Assembly (NCBI GenBank): GCA_022495995.1
Contig: JAFEMH010001298.1
Location: 62,001-126,000 of the forward strand
DNA length: 64,000 nt
DNA from: Adenophora triphylla var. japonica
Lineage: Eukaryota; Streptophyta; Magnoliopsida; Asterales; Campanulaceae
Reading direction: 5' to 3'
Of this stretch, positions 10,287-21,657 are shown one piece after another; position 1 is the stretch's first letter, and each line of letters begins with the position of its first letter. Both the position numbers and the translations under genes were made by a program. The notes under the pieces were generated by a model that saw nothing but the letters and a program-made list of their open reading frames with translations, did no database searches and was not told where the DNA came from.

Positions 10287-11089
10287 AAAAAAAAAATAAA
10301 AATAAAAATAAAAATAAAAATAAAAATAAAAATAAAAAAATAAAAATAAAAATAATTAAAAATAAAAATAAAAATAAAAATAAAAATAAAAATAAAAATA
10401 AAAATAAAAATAAAAATAAAAATAAAAATAAAAATAAAAATAAAAATAAAAATAAAAATAAAAATAAAAATAAAAATAAAAATAAAAATAAAAATAAAAA
10501 TAAAAATAAAAATAAAAATAAAAATAAAAATAAAAATAAAAATAAAAATAAAAATAAAAATAAAAATAAAAATAAAAATAAAAATAAAAATAAAAATAAA
10601 AATAAAAATAAAAATAAAAATAAAAATAAAAATAAAAATAAAAATAAAAATAAAAGTAAAAGTAAAAGTAAAAATAAAAGTAAAAATAAAAATAAAAATA
10701 AAAATAAAAAAAAAAATAAAAATAAAAAAATAAATAAAAAATAAAAAAATAAAAAAAAAAAAAAATAATAAAAAAAAAAAAAAATAATAAAAATAATAAT
10801 AATAAAATAAAAAAAAATAAAAATAAAAATAAAAAAATAAATAAAAATAAAAAATAAAAAAATAAAAAAATAAAAAATAAAAAAATAAAAATAAAAAATA
10901 AAAAAATGAAAAAATAAAAATAAAATAAAATAAAATAAAAATAAAAAAAATAAAAATAAAAATAAAAATAAAAATAAAAATAAAAATAAAAATAAAAATA
11001 AAAATAAAAATAAAAATAAAAATAAAAATAAAAATAAAAATAAAAATAAAAATAAAAATAAAAATAAAAATAAAAATAAAAATAAAAAT
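10287..11089. repeat. AAAAAT hexanucleotide array
   Basis: About 800 bp of AAAAAT units: near-perfect over 10287-10650, with AAAAGT variants at about 10655-10680, a degenerate A-rich middle (about 10705-10945), then perfect again to 11089. The 308-codon minus-strand frame (alternating Phe-Ile) is produced by the repeat and is not a gene. Confidence 0.95.
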
Positions 11090-11128
11090 TGTTGTTTTTA
11101 AAAAAGATTTGTTAATGATTTCACTAGA

Positions 11129-11142
11129 CACGGAGGGAGTAT
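11129..11142. mobile_element. Orphan right terminus of a Stowaway-like MITE
   Basis: ACACGGAGGGAGTA stands alone next to the hexanucleotide array. No matching left end was found after the previous MITE closes at 10192. The left half may have been replaced or displaced by array expansion. Confidence 0.5.
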
Positions 11143-11423
11143 ATTGGATTCAAGTGTGAATCATAAATATTTACATGCTCAAAGTCTTTGGAGTGAAGCC
11201 ATTTTTGCCTCAGAAACGTGTCAAGCTAATGGTCTTAACAGTGAGGAAAATTGAAAGGGAAGCTACACTAAGAATGTTAATAAGTACATCAAAATCTTAC
11301 TTTATTTGGGTTGGTGGCCTTGTTTGAATTTAAGGATTTATTTCACAATTTTGAGCCGAATAAATGGCCGATAATCAGCCACTCAATGATAGTCTGCCAT
11401 TTTCTAGAACTAATAAATTTATA

Positions 11424-11604
11424 AGCGAATTCAGAATTTTAAAATTGTGTGAACTTAATATTTAAAAAATATTGTAAACAATAATAACAAGTGAAAAATA
11501 ACTTCATATATATATAAAAAAAAAGTTACATATAGTCAGTGACTTTGATAAAAAAAAAAATTCAAAATTCCAGCCCACATCAATTACATACTAGATCCGC
11601 CCGT
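11424..11604 (+). repeat. Dispersed fold-back repeat, copy 1
   Basis: About 180 bp with complementary ends (TTCAGAATTTTAAAATTG and AATTCAAAATTCC) and internal TATTTAAAAAATATTGTAAA, AAAAATAACTT and ATATATATAAAAAAAAAG. The same order is found on the opposite strand at 25457-25660 and in part at 8790-8840. Ends with GATCCGCCC-like sequence. No coding capacity; class uncertain (MITE or SINE-like). Confidence 0.6.
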
Positions 11605-11991
11605 CCCTGAATGGATTGCATCTTGTCAAATGTCCAATTTGTTCATTAGGTTGCGACAACTTTGCTTTTGCGAGATACTTTTGATTGAAATGTGGGGAAT
11701 TCAGATATTTTTCCTAATAATAAGTACTACTTATGATGAATTTAATATTTTAATTTCTTTATTTAAAAATATAATATCTATTTAAAGAAAAAGTGTAATA
11801 TTTATTATGTGCGAAAAGAAATCGATATTATTAAAGGAGAGGTTACTATTTAAATAGGTTGGTTCTCTCATTCTATTTGACATTTCTAGATAAAGTAAAA
11901 CACATGATCATGAGCATAGTGAATAAATACCGCTCTAAACTTTTAAGAAAAAAAGTATCTCAAGTGTTATTCAATTCGGCATATTGTGATA
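11605..11991. other. AT-rich intergenic sequence
   Basis: No gene or element recognised before the split MITE at 11992. Confidence 0.4.
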
Positions 11992-12077
11992 TACTCTCTC
12001 CGTCCTATTACAATTTACATATTTAATGTACGTACGAAAATTAAAGAAAATGTTAGTAAATTAGGTATTGTAAATAT

Positions 12078-12842
12078 TGAAAACGTGAGTTTTTGGGAAC
12101 ATATTTATGTTTCCTTATTTAATTTGTCTTCTATTATGGTAAGAAGATTTTGAGACTTTCATGGAGATTTATAAGTATCTTACTTTTATTAAGAGATTGT
12201 AATTATGTAAATATCTTTTATTTATGTACATAGTTTTATATTAGGACTAACCTACTAATATTTGATTTCCTTGTGAGTGTGTTATATGTTTTCATATAGA
12301 AAAAGGAATCTCACAAAGGAAGAGGTCGATTGCATGAAGATCTTCTCAATGGTGCATTATAAATACAAGGCATTCAGCACAAAGAGAAGCTACGGTTTTA
12401 GAGAGAAAAACATACATACTTCATAGCTTTCGATTGAGTTATGTTTAGGTTGTGAGCTTACATCCGTAACTCACATCTAGGTTTTCATAAAGTTCTCTTG
12501 TTTTACTTCTGATTGAATAAGTCCTACTTGGGAAAGGGGAGTTGTTCATATCATAGAAGGTGATTAGAACTTGTTTAGTATTTTCATATTTTAGTTTTTT
12601 CACTTATTTGTTTTTGTAAGAAACAAAAGTTTTTATAGTGAAAGATTTTTGGGCGTAAGCCTAGTTTGCTGATCACACGATCGTTAAGCGTATATAACTC
12701 TTGAGTTATTGCATTTTATTTACATTTAATTGTTTTATTCCGCCGCATTATACGTGGATGTGTGGACGGTTGTGAGACACATCCGTACTCACATCCTTTG
12801 CCTATTGCGTGATCCAAGTTTCCTAGCTACACGAAACTTTCA
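12078..12842 (+). repeat. 5' LTR of the copia element
   Basis: 765 bp, TGAAAACGTG to ACTTTCA. Contains TGCATTATAAATACAAGGC, a TATA-type promoter, at about 12352-12370. Also holds two copies of the element's hairpin motif (12451-12478 and 12754-12796). Differences from the 3' LTR are scattered substitutions plus small indels near 12378, 12512, 12534 and 12680. Confidence 0.95.
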
Positions 12843-12844
12843 AT

Positions 12845-12855
12845 TGGTATCGAGC
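12845..12855 (+). promoter_or_regulatory. Primer-binding site, initiator tRNA-Met type
   Basis: TGGTATCGAGC starts 2 bases after the LTR. It matches the canonical copia PBS TGGTATCAGAGC (complement of the 3' end of initiator tRNA-Met) with one base missing. Confidence 0.85.
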
Positions 12856-12904
12856 CAACTCTCGAAATATTGCTTGAGTGTTGATCCGAGAAAGTGTAGT
12901 CATT

Positions 12905-14625
12905 ATGGAATGCCAAAATCACCAAAATAGGCCTCCTGTCTTGGATGGCACAAATTATTCTCTTTGGAAGTCTAAGATGCGAAATTACATCAAAAGTATT
13001 GATGAAAGAGCTTGGATGTGCATTCTTGTTGCATGGCAACCTCTCTTGTGGAGAAAAAGCCATCTTCTCGTGTTGGTGAGTCATTCTTTGAAAGAAAACC
13101 CGAAGAACAATGGACTCTTGATGAAATACAAGTCGCTAATTACAATTCAAAAGCCGTGGGTGCTATTTCCGGCCATGTTTAAGGAATATGTACAAGCTTA
13201 TAACAAATGAGAGTATAGCCAAAGCTGCTTGGGATATTTTGCAAACTCAATGTGAGGGAGCACCAAGTGTGAAGGCTACCAGGCTTAGAATTTTAATGGA
13301 TAAGTTTGAGTTACTTCGAATGGAAGAAAACCGAGGATATTGTGTCATATCTTTGCTAAGATTCATGAGATTTCAAACGAATGCACAAGTCTAGGAGAAT
13401 CTATCTCCAATGCAAGACTTGTTAGTAAGATTCTAAGGACCTTGCACGAGAGGTTTAACATTAAAGTAGTTTGTGATTGAAGAAACAAAGGACACAAATA
13501 CTTTGTAGGTCTTGACACCATCATAGGAATCTTGAACCGTGTTTGAGCTTAACCTTGAGGCTCGAAGAAAAACAAAACACTGCTTGATCTTGCCGCTTAA
13601 AAGTCTTCTTTGCTCTACCGAAAGAGCTTGTGGAATTATCCTCTCGAGATTGACAAGTCTAATCTTGAAGATGAGGATGTAGCTTTTATTTCAAAGAAAT
13701 TCGGTTCTATCTTGAAAAATAGAAGGATAAGCAAATTCCCCAATAGACCTACTTCGATCTTCTTTGAAAAGCCCAAACCTAGCACTGACATTTGGATTCA
13801 AGAAACCAAGTTTTGAAAATAAATCATCTGAATCTGTCCAATGTAGGGCATGTCGTGGCTTTGGTCATTATGCCAATGAGTGTGCTAACACACTTAAAAA
13901 GAAGGGGATGAGCTTAAGCTGCTACCCTTAGTGACGGTGAGGATGAGGAAGAAGAAGTGGCTAACATGTCTGTCTTAAATTGTCATTACGTGTTTAATGC
14001 TTTTCTGCGAGATATAGAAGAATATACTCTGAAAAATCCCTTGGATGTAGGCTCGGTTGTGTACACATCCGGTGTCACATCTGAAAGCTGAGTCTTGAAG
14101 CTTGTTTCTCTATAAAAGGAGATTCGGATGATGAAGATGAAGAAAGAGACATTCCCTATGAGGAACTCTTTGCCACATACAAGGAGCTACATACAGATTG
14201 GATGAAAAGATTGGATAAAATAGAGGTACTTGTTAAGGTAAACAAATCTCTCGTCTCGATAAATTGGGTGCTTGTGAAGATGAAAAAGCCTTACTTTCAA
14301 AAGAAAATGATGCTCAAAAGGATACCATTGCAAGACTTGAAGTCCTTGTGACCAAAAGAGAAGTTGACCTTGAAAAATTCAAGAATGAATGTGAAAAAGG
14401 CGATAATACTTTCACTAAGTTAAACAAAAGTAAAATGAAAATGGAAGAAGCTTTTTCCATGGGTCAACGTGACAAAATTGGTATAGGTTTTGAAAATAAT
14501 TTTATAAAGGAGGGATATGAGGGTTCTACCTCTAAAAGTGTGAAAAACAAGTTTTTAAAGAAAAAATCATTACGAGTGAGAAGAGACCAAGGAAGAGGCA
14601 TTACATTTGCCATTCTTGCCTAGCT
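12905..14625 (+). pseudogene. Copia gag (frameshifted)
   Basis: The ATG at 12905 opens a frame with RPPVLDGTNYSLWKSKMRNY and SIDERAWM, typical of SIRE-type Gag N-termini. The frame then breaks near 13040 and is picked up at 13188-13394 and 13610-13816. A CCHC zinc knuckle (C-x2-C-x4-H-x4-C, QCRACRGFGHYANEC) is encoded at 13839-13883. At 14264-14623 a Lys/Glu-rich, heptad-like segment (ALLSKENDAQKDTIARLEVL) predicts a coiled coil, as in the long Gag of this lineage. Gag would form the cytoplasmic particle and bind the RNA. At least three frameshifts make it non-functional as read. Confidence 0.8.
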
Positions 14626-14808
14626 CACTGGTCACATTAGGCCCATTCTTACAAACTCAAGGCCGATAAAAAATCTGGTAGTTTTGAACGGCCTCGGATG
14701 TGTGAGAAGATGTATGCACATCCTAACACACATCCAGTCAATCTGAGACCTCTGCAACCCAAAAGAAAAGCATTAAACAGTGGGTAGCCAAACCAATTAC
14801 CACCTGCA

Positions 14809-16440
14809 ATGTTGTCTACTCTTCCCTCAAAAGTACTCGTCTCGGCTCTTGGTATTTTGATGAGTGGGTGCTCTAGGCATATATTTGGAAACCAAGCAGT
14901 CCTTCTTGATTATGAATTAATAAATGGAGGGAAAGTAAATTTTGGTGGAGGTGCTCAAGGAAAGATTGTTGGGAAAGGAACCACTAGATGTCAAGGGTCT
15001 CCCAAAATTGCACAATGTGTACCATGTGGAAGGCTTGAAAGCCAACCTAATAAGCATCGATCAACTGTGTGATGATGACCTATTTGTGAAGTTTGATAAG
15101 CACTTGTGTGAAGTGTTTGATAAGGATAATAAATGTGTGTTTCTTGGTCCTAGATCTGGCGATAATTGTTACCAATTTGGTGACAATCTTTCTTACTAAG
15201 CTCAAAAGCTAATGATGTCAATCTATGGCACCAAAAAATTAGGGCATGCTAGGTTGTAGAACTCTGGAAGAACTTCAAAGGTTTGAAGCCATTAAAGACC
15301 TCCCTAAACTGAACTTCAAGAACCACGATGTCTGTGGTTCATGTCAAAAGGAAAACAAACAAAAGCATCACATAAAAGGTCCAACAATGCTCCACAACTA
15401 GATGTTTGGAGATGATTCACACCGATTTAATGGGACCTATTGAAGTAGAAAGCTTTGGTAGGAAAAAGTATGCCTTTGTGTGTGTTGATGATTATTCTAG
15501 GTACACTTGGGTAATGTTCTTAAGAGAAAAGTCGTAAACAATTGGAGAATTCAAGAATTGGTACAAAAGAGTTAGAAATCTTTATGGTCTTAAGGCTGTG
15601 AGGATTAGGTCGACCGTGGCAGAATATGAGAATCAAATGTTCACCAATTTTTGCAATTCTAAGGGAATCACTCATGAGTTTTACGCACCAATCACCCCAC
15701 GACAAAATGGAATTCTTTGAAAGAAAGAATAGAACCTTGCAAGAAATGGCTAGAGTCATGCTAAGTTCAAAGAACTTGTCCAAAAAATTTTGGGCGAAGC
15801 TTTAAACACGCTTGCCACATTGGCGATAGGGTGTTCCTAAGGATTAGTAGCACTTGTCACCCCATATCAAATTCTCCTTGGAAAGAAACCAACCGTAAAA
15901 TATTTTCATGTGTTTGGTTGTGTTTGTTATATTCTCAATGATAGAGAATACTGTCCAAGTTTGATTAAAAAGTGACAAAGCAATTTTCATGGGCTATTCC
16001 ACCAACAGTAGAGCTTACAGAGTTTTCAATCTCAAAACTAAGACCATTATGGAATCTGCTAATGTTAAATTTGATGACTCACTTGATCTTAACCTCAAGG
16101 CTAGCTGAGGATGATGTTTCGAGGTTGCTTCTTTGGTGGAAGGATGAAGAAAGCAGTCTTTGAAAAAGCAAAAGAAACTTCCAGTCTTTGTTAAAAATGA
16201 TGAACGACAAGGATGTAACCAAGGATGTGGACACATGCGCCTCCACATCTCGAACCCACATCTGCACCCACATCCACTCAAACTCCTGTGGCGAGGACGG
16301 TTCCTCGATTCGATCGGGATGATGCTCCAGGAAGGTAATGTGAATGGGTGTGTGGATAGGTCAAAGGATATCCCTTCTAAAATCCAGGAAAAACCACCCC
16401 ACTTCACAAGTTGTGGGAGATGTGCATGCTTTCAGTGAGA
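14809..16440 (+). pseudogene. Copia protease, GAG pre-integrase and integrase (broken)
   Basis: The aspartic protease starts around SWYFD at 14843-14860, but a one-base shift falls in the active-site triplet, so D and SGCSRH are in different frames. It continues as PKLHNVYHVEGLKANLISID and DKHLCEVFDK (about 14998-15125). LWHQK (about 15222) begins the pre-integrase zinc region. The integrase core follows, with HTDLMGPIEVESFGRKKYAF and DDYSRYTWVMFL (about 15418-15525) and further on SKGITHEFYAPITPRQNG (15660-15712), containing core catalytic surroundings. Stops at 15537 and elsewhere interrupt it. From about 16215 the coding sequence is invaded by repeated ACATC motifs. Confidence 0.8.
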
Positions 16441-16589
16441 ACTAGACAAAAGGACAAAGTTGATTATAGAAAGATGGGTGGTTTATGGAGTTGCTCCTCG
16501 GCATACTCCCGGGTAAGCTTCATTGTTTTGTTTCTAAAATTGAACCTAAGAATATTCTTGAAGCATTGAAAGATCTTGTTGGATTATGG

Positions 16590-18063
16590 CTATGCAAGAT
16601 GAATTAATTCAATTTGAAAAGAATGAGGTATGGACTCTTGTTCCTAGACCCTCACATGGTAATGTCATAGGAACCAAATGGATTTTTAAGAACAAAGCGA
16701 TGAGCAAGGTGTGATAACTAGAAATAAAGCTAGGTTAGTTGCTCAAGGTTATACTCAAATTGAGGGAATTGACTTTGAGGAGACATTTGCTCTGTTGCAA
16801 GAATTGAGTCCATTAGGCTTTTGTTAGCCATTGCTTGTTACCTCAAGATTACTCTTCATCAAATGGATGTCAAGAGTGCCTTTTTAAATGGGATATTAAA
16901 TGAGGAAGCTTATGTTGAACAACCTAAAGGCTTTGTGGACTCCAAATATCCTAATCATGTGTATAAAGCGAAGAAAGCTCTGTATGGGCTAAAGCAAGCC
17001 CCTAGAGCTTGGTATGGTAGGTTATTGACCATTTACTTCAACTAGGATTCAAGAGAGGTGAGGTTGACAAAACCTTGTTTGTGAGGAGAAACAAGAAAGA
17101 GATTCTTGTGGCACAAATCTATGTAGATGACATTGTGTTTAGATCAAATTCGATCCAATGCTAGGCTGAATTTGTGGATAGCATGACTTCCACATTTGAG
17201 ATGAGTATGGTAGGTGAGTTGAACTTTTTCTTAGGCTTACAGATTAAGCAATTCAAAGATGGTATGATCATTTCCACGATCTAAGTATGCCAAGAATCTT
17301 GTGAAAAAGTTTGAGCTCGAACACTCTTCACATCAAAGAACCCCAATGGGATCTTCCCAAAACTAAGTCATGATTACGATGGTGAGAGTGTTGATCAAAC
17401 CCTTTATAGAAGCATGATAGGAAGTTTGCTTTACCTCATTGCAAGTAGACTGACATTATGTTCGAGTGTATGTCTCTGTGCTAGATACCAAGCCAACCAC
17501 TAAAGTGTCCCATCTTAAAGCATTGAAAAGGATCATTAGGTATGTGAGTGGGACCGTGAACCTAGGTCTCGCATTACTCTAAAGAAACAAACACAAATTT
17601 GGTTGGGTACACTTGATTACGATTGGGTGGAAATAGTGATGATAGAAAGAGTACCACCGGTGGATGTTTCTACCTAGGTAATAATCTTGTGTCTTGGTAT
17701 AGTAGGAAGCAAAATTGTGTGTCCTTGTCCACCGCCTTGAAATTTGAATATGTTGCCCTTGGGAGTTGCTTGCACACAATTACTTTGGATGAATCAAATG
17801 CTAAAAGATTATGGATTAAATAGCAAAGTTTTGACTGCTTTTGTGATAACAAAAGTGCCTTGGACATATCTAAAAATCTGTTCAACATTCTAGAACAAAG
17901 CACATTGATATTAGACATCATTTCATTAGAGATCTTGTAGAGCAAAAAGCGTATGTCTGGAATTTGTTGGGATGAAAATCAATTGGGCGATATATTTACA
18001 AAGGCATTAGATTTGGAGAGATTTTCCTCCTTGAGGAAGTCTCTTGGCTTGTGTGATATCTAA
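16590..18063 (+). pseudogene. Copia reverse transcriptase and RNase H (broken)
   Basis: RT begins near ELIQFEKNEVWTLVPRP (about 16600) and includes GTKWIFKNK, ARLVAQGYTQ and DVKSAFLNG. The block VYKAKKALYGLKQAPRAWYG (about 16960-17020) is in one frame with the last. The catalytic YVDD is at 17120-17131. RNase H follows with DRKSTTGGCFYLGNNLVSW at about 17640-17700, FCDNKSAL at about 17838, and ends at KSLGLCDI (stop at 18061). Domain order RT-RH after integrase defines Ty1-copia. Several frameshifts and stops (for example in the region after YGRLL) disrupt the frame; catalytic residues that can be read are intact. Confidence 0.88.
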
Positions 18064-19177
18064 GGTTGTGAGACCAGATGTGTCTCACATCCTCTAACAC
18101 ATCTGTAGATTAGTCTAACTGAAAAAAAAAAAAAATCATAAAAAGAAAAATCCAAAAATATCATGCATTAGCACGAAATTTCTCAGTGTGGTCACTTGTG
18201 AGTCTTCATCCTTGACATTATTTTTGATCACTTAATTGTGAGTATTTCCTGTCCATGTTATCTTTTGATAACTTGGTATAACCTTCCTAGGTATCTCACA
18301 GTGGGTGCTAAAGGAAAAAAAAAATATATATATGTGAGAAACAGCTGCTTCACCCTTAGTATGAAGCCATACCATTGTGATCAAGTGATTTTCATAAGAA
18401 AACTTGAAGTCAAACTTGATAAGATCATTGGGAAAAAGGGCTATCTTTGGGATCAAGTAAAGTGAAAGCTACTCACATTGCAAAAAATCCACAACAAAAA
18501 ATTGGTGGATGCATCCTAGAGGCTGTGCAGATTGGATTATTACTCATTGACTTTTTGTGATCTAAATGTGTCCCATTTGTGACTCACATCCTATGCCACA
18601 TCCATAAGCTGAGAATATTTCCTTCACCTGTGTGTTTGCATCATGTTAGGCATATTGCAGTTTTTAGGACATATAGGAGCTTTGTAAATATGTTAGTTAA
18701 TTAATTTTCTCTCTTAATTCACTCTTTGATTATATAGGTTTTTGATCTCCAATATCTTTCATGAAAAGAAAAGGTGTGTATCAATCCTTGTTTGAAAAGG
18801 TTGAAAAATTCTTTTGGGATTCTGTTTTAAATAAAGATATGCCGAAGTAATTTTTGTTTTCATAAAAATCTTACAAAATCTTGATTTATTTTAATCCCTT
18901 AGTTTCTTGGAAGGTGCTTGTGTGTTGTAACCTCAAAGGTTTTCTAGCCGTTGAAGGACTCTTAAGGATTTTGAGGTATGTTAAACCTCTTTGAAAAAGG
19001 ATTCCTAATTTTAGTAGGAAAGGGGGAGCTGTGAGTATTTAATATACCTCACATCCGTCCCATCCCCCATAAACCTTGACAAAACCCTTTGTTCTTCCTC
19101 CTCTTTGCACACAATCTCACACACCATTGCATTAATTTCCCTTTGCACTGTTCAACCAACCCCAATTCCTCTGTTAA
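18064..19177 (+). other. Spacer between pol and the extra ORF of the copia element
   Basis: About 1.1 kb without a credible frame. It holds three copies of the hairpin motif (18074-18104, 18564-18603, about 19031-19060), an A-run at about 18121-18136 and an 'AAAGGGGGAGCTGTGAG' purine stretch near 19018. It could contain the splice acceptor or internal promoter for the extra ORF; the sequence does not decide this. Confidence 0.5.
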
Positions 19178-21347
19178 ATGGCCGAGCATTCGAACATTCA
19201 AGAGGAAGACATTCTTGACATTGCTCCCATCTCAATAGCTAAAGGCGAGGGTTACATTGTCTTAAACCTGTAATCTCCAAATTTCTTGCGGAATTTTCTT
19301 CCCCATCACCCTCGTCTGATCCAACAATGGAAGCTTCTTCTCCAAAATCCCCCACATTGGAACCTAGGTTCTTTGAAAACCCTAAAGCTCCATCCTCTCG
19401 GTGATCCCACCATCGGATGTCGCCATTCTTTGAGGAACCTTCTTCAACTAAGAAGAGGAAGTTGTCCCAAGGAAAACCCCCAAAGTGCGCTACAACTCCG
19501 GTCCCCAGCGTGCTCTTCGTCGATCTGGTAGGGTTCGCAAGTGTCGAGTCGACAAAGCCAAGAACCTAAACAAGCACTGGCGGGAAATCTTCAACCGCTA
19601 TTGTTCTTGAAGAAGAAGAAGAAGATGAGGTAATAATTCCTCTTGTCGGGACTAGGGCTAAATCATCTATTCCCCTTCCTCTGTTAGTAGTCCTGCTTGT
19701 TACTCCTCCCGTGGTTGTTCCCCTTGTTGAATCGAGTTATCCACTGTTGATACTCCCATGTTGAACCTTTGATCCCCGTTGAGGCCGTTCCCCATGCGAG
19801 TACGTTGAGCCAATTGCTCCTATTCCTCCCATAATCTCATCTCGATCCCATTATCCCCCTATTGTTTCTCCTTGAGGATATTTTGTACGCTCTGTTGTTG
19901 AGCCCTCTGTTCCCTTGGTCTCTAGTCTGTTGAGGACTTTATATCCTTTAGTGATGAAGAGCCCTTAGCTAAAATTTTAATGGATTTAAAGGGTAAGAAA
20001 AAGATGGCCGCAAGCCCGACTTAGAGCCTTTTGATGATGAAAGCGACTCAAGTTCGGATGATGATGATCTTGCCTCGGATGAGAACTACAAGCTAGGAAG
20101 AGAAGAACTTGATCAGGAAAAAGAAGACCAAGAAATTGATTCCACTGATGCTGATGACACTGAGGTTGAACCCATTATTGTTCCATTCCCTGTGAAGGAT
20201 GTGTCTAAGTATGTGCCCACATCTAGACGCACATCTACTCGAAAGAAAGCCGAACGGGGTATGTCATCTTGTTTCTCTAGTCTCTACCCCCAAACCCTTT
20301 TCCAAAAAATTTTTATCCAAAAAAGCTGCTGATAGGTTTACTTTAATTTCCTCTAAAGCCTTTGTTGTTGAGATGAAAAGGGATAGGGAGACTTTTTCTA
20401 AACTTGGTATGGACAAGTTTTTGAGGAAAGAGGATTATTCTTGGCTGTGGACCATCCCCTTCCCTTTTACCCCAAATTGATTTATGAGTTCTATGCAAAT
20501 CTGCCTAAGGGATTAGATAAATCTTATCCTCATTCTCCTGGTGTTTATGTTAGAGGAGTATTTGTTCCTTTTACCCCTTCTATCATCAATGATTTTCTTG
20601 GGTTGTATGATCATTTGGATGATGTGGTTTCTATTGAGGATGATGATCTTGTGTCTGCAATTACCCATGGCAAGGTGACCTCTTGGCCAGTAAAGCCTAA
20701 AGATTTAGGGAGTGGCTCTTTATCCTCCCTTTCCTGTTTTCTCCACACTATCTTAGTTGCCAATCTTTGCCCCTCAAATAACAAAACCTCGTCACTAGGG
20801 TGCAAGCCGATCTTCTGTATAGATTGGGAATTAAGAGGCACATTAATTTTGGGGAATTTATCTTTAGGAAAATTTGTGATTATGGTGAGTCTCCATCCAA
20901 GAAATGGTCATTACCTTACCCTTCCTTGATATCCCAAATTCTCATTGCCAATGGGGTAAAGGCTGAAAAAGGAGAAGAAAGAGTTGATAATTTTGCCTTA
21001 TTTAAGGAATCCAAAACTCTGTTAGACCCTAAGCAAAGGCATGTTGATCTCCCTGTGGGTACCTCTCCTGAAATTACTATGCCAGATGTGGATACATCTG
21101 AACCCTTGTTGTAGCTCCATTTGATGTTCAGATGAAGGATTTAGATGCTGAGATTGCCAGTGCTGAAGCTCAAGCTCAAGCCTCCACTGCCCATGCCAAC
21201 AACCTTAAAGCACTTAAGGATAATCTTCTCAAATGGCATGCTTCACTTTCTGCTCAAAAAGGGGGAGATGCTGCTGCTGCTTTTGGAGGAGATAAAGTTT
21301 GGAACACTGCTGTGTCTGCTACTAGTTGGAGGGGCTGGGAACTTTAA
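19178..21347 (+). pseudogene. Extra (env-like position) ORF of the copia element: plant transposon-protein-like domain plus coiled coil
   Basis: ATG at 19178 starts MAEHSNIQEEDILDIAPISI, then the frame breaks. An acidic segment (SDSSSDDDDLASDE, about 20041-20082) follows. Next, 20311-20760 encodes KKAADRFTLISSKAFVVEMK, then LIYEFYANLPKGLD and VYVRGVFVPFTPSIINDFLG, the signature of the 'putative plant transposon protein' domain found in many plant repeats (from memory). The C-terminus (21132-21347) is Ala/Gln-rich, EIASAEAQAQASTAHANNLK, predicting a coiled coil, and ends at TAA 21345-21347. This position is where SIRE-type elements carry their env-like ORF, but no signal peptide or fusion-protein feature is seen, so 'env' is positional only. 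Confidence 0.6.
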
Positions 21348-21643
21348 CTTAGGGGGAGAAATTTTTTTGAATTGATGGTTTTTAAAGACAATTTTAATTT
21401 TCTGTTTTAGTTTGTTAGTTTTTAAAACAATGGTTTGTAATAGCTTTAAGTAGGACATGGCTGAATGGTTTTTGCTTTTGCTTAATGAACTGCTAGTATT
21501 CTGTTCTAATTTTGCTATAGCTTTTATGTGTGGATGTGTATACACATCTGGACACACATCCATTCAGGGGAGTCATGCTCTTTCTATATTCTGTGGTCAT
21601 AATATTATGTTTGTTATAAATCTTTGGTTTTGACCGAAAGTCC

Positions 21644-21657
21644 AAAATAGGGGAGAT
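21644..21657 (+). promoter_or_regulatory. Polypurine tract of the copia element
   Basis: AAAATAGGGGAGAT abuts the TG of the 3' LTR, as required for plus-strand priming. Confidence 0.85.

Noticed and set aside
10205..11131. 308-codon minus-strand open frame
   Set aside because: It is entirely the AAAAAT array read as Phe-Ile repeats, with no domain and no expected expression signals.
19178..21347. Retroviral-type envelope gene
   Set aside because: Only the position fits; there is no signal peptide, cleavage site or transmembrane helix in the readable parts.
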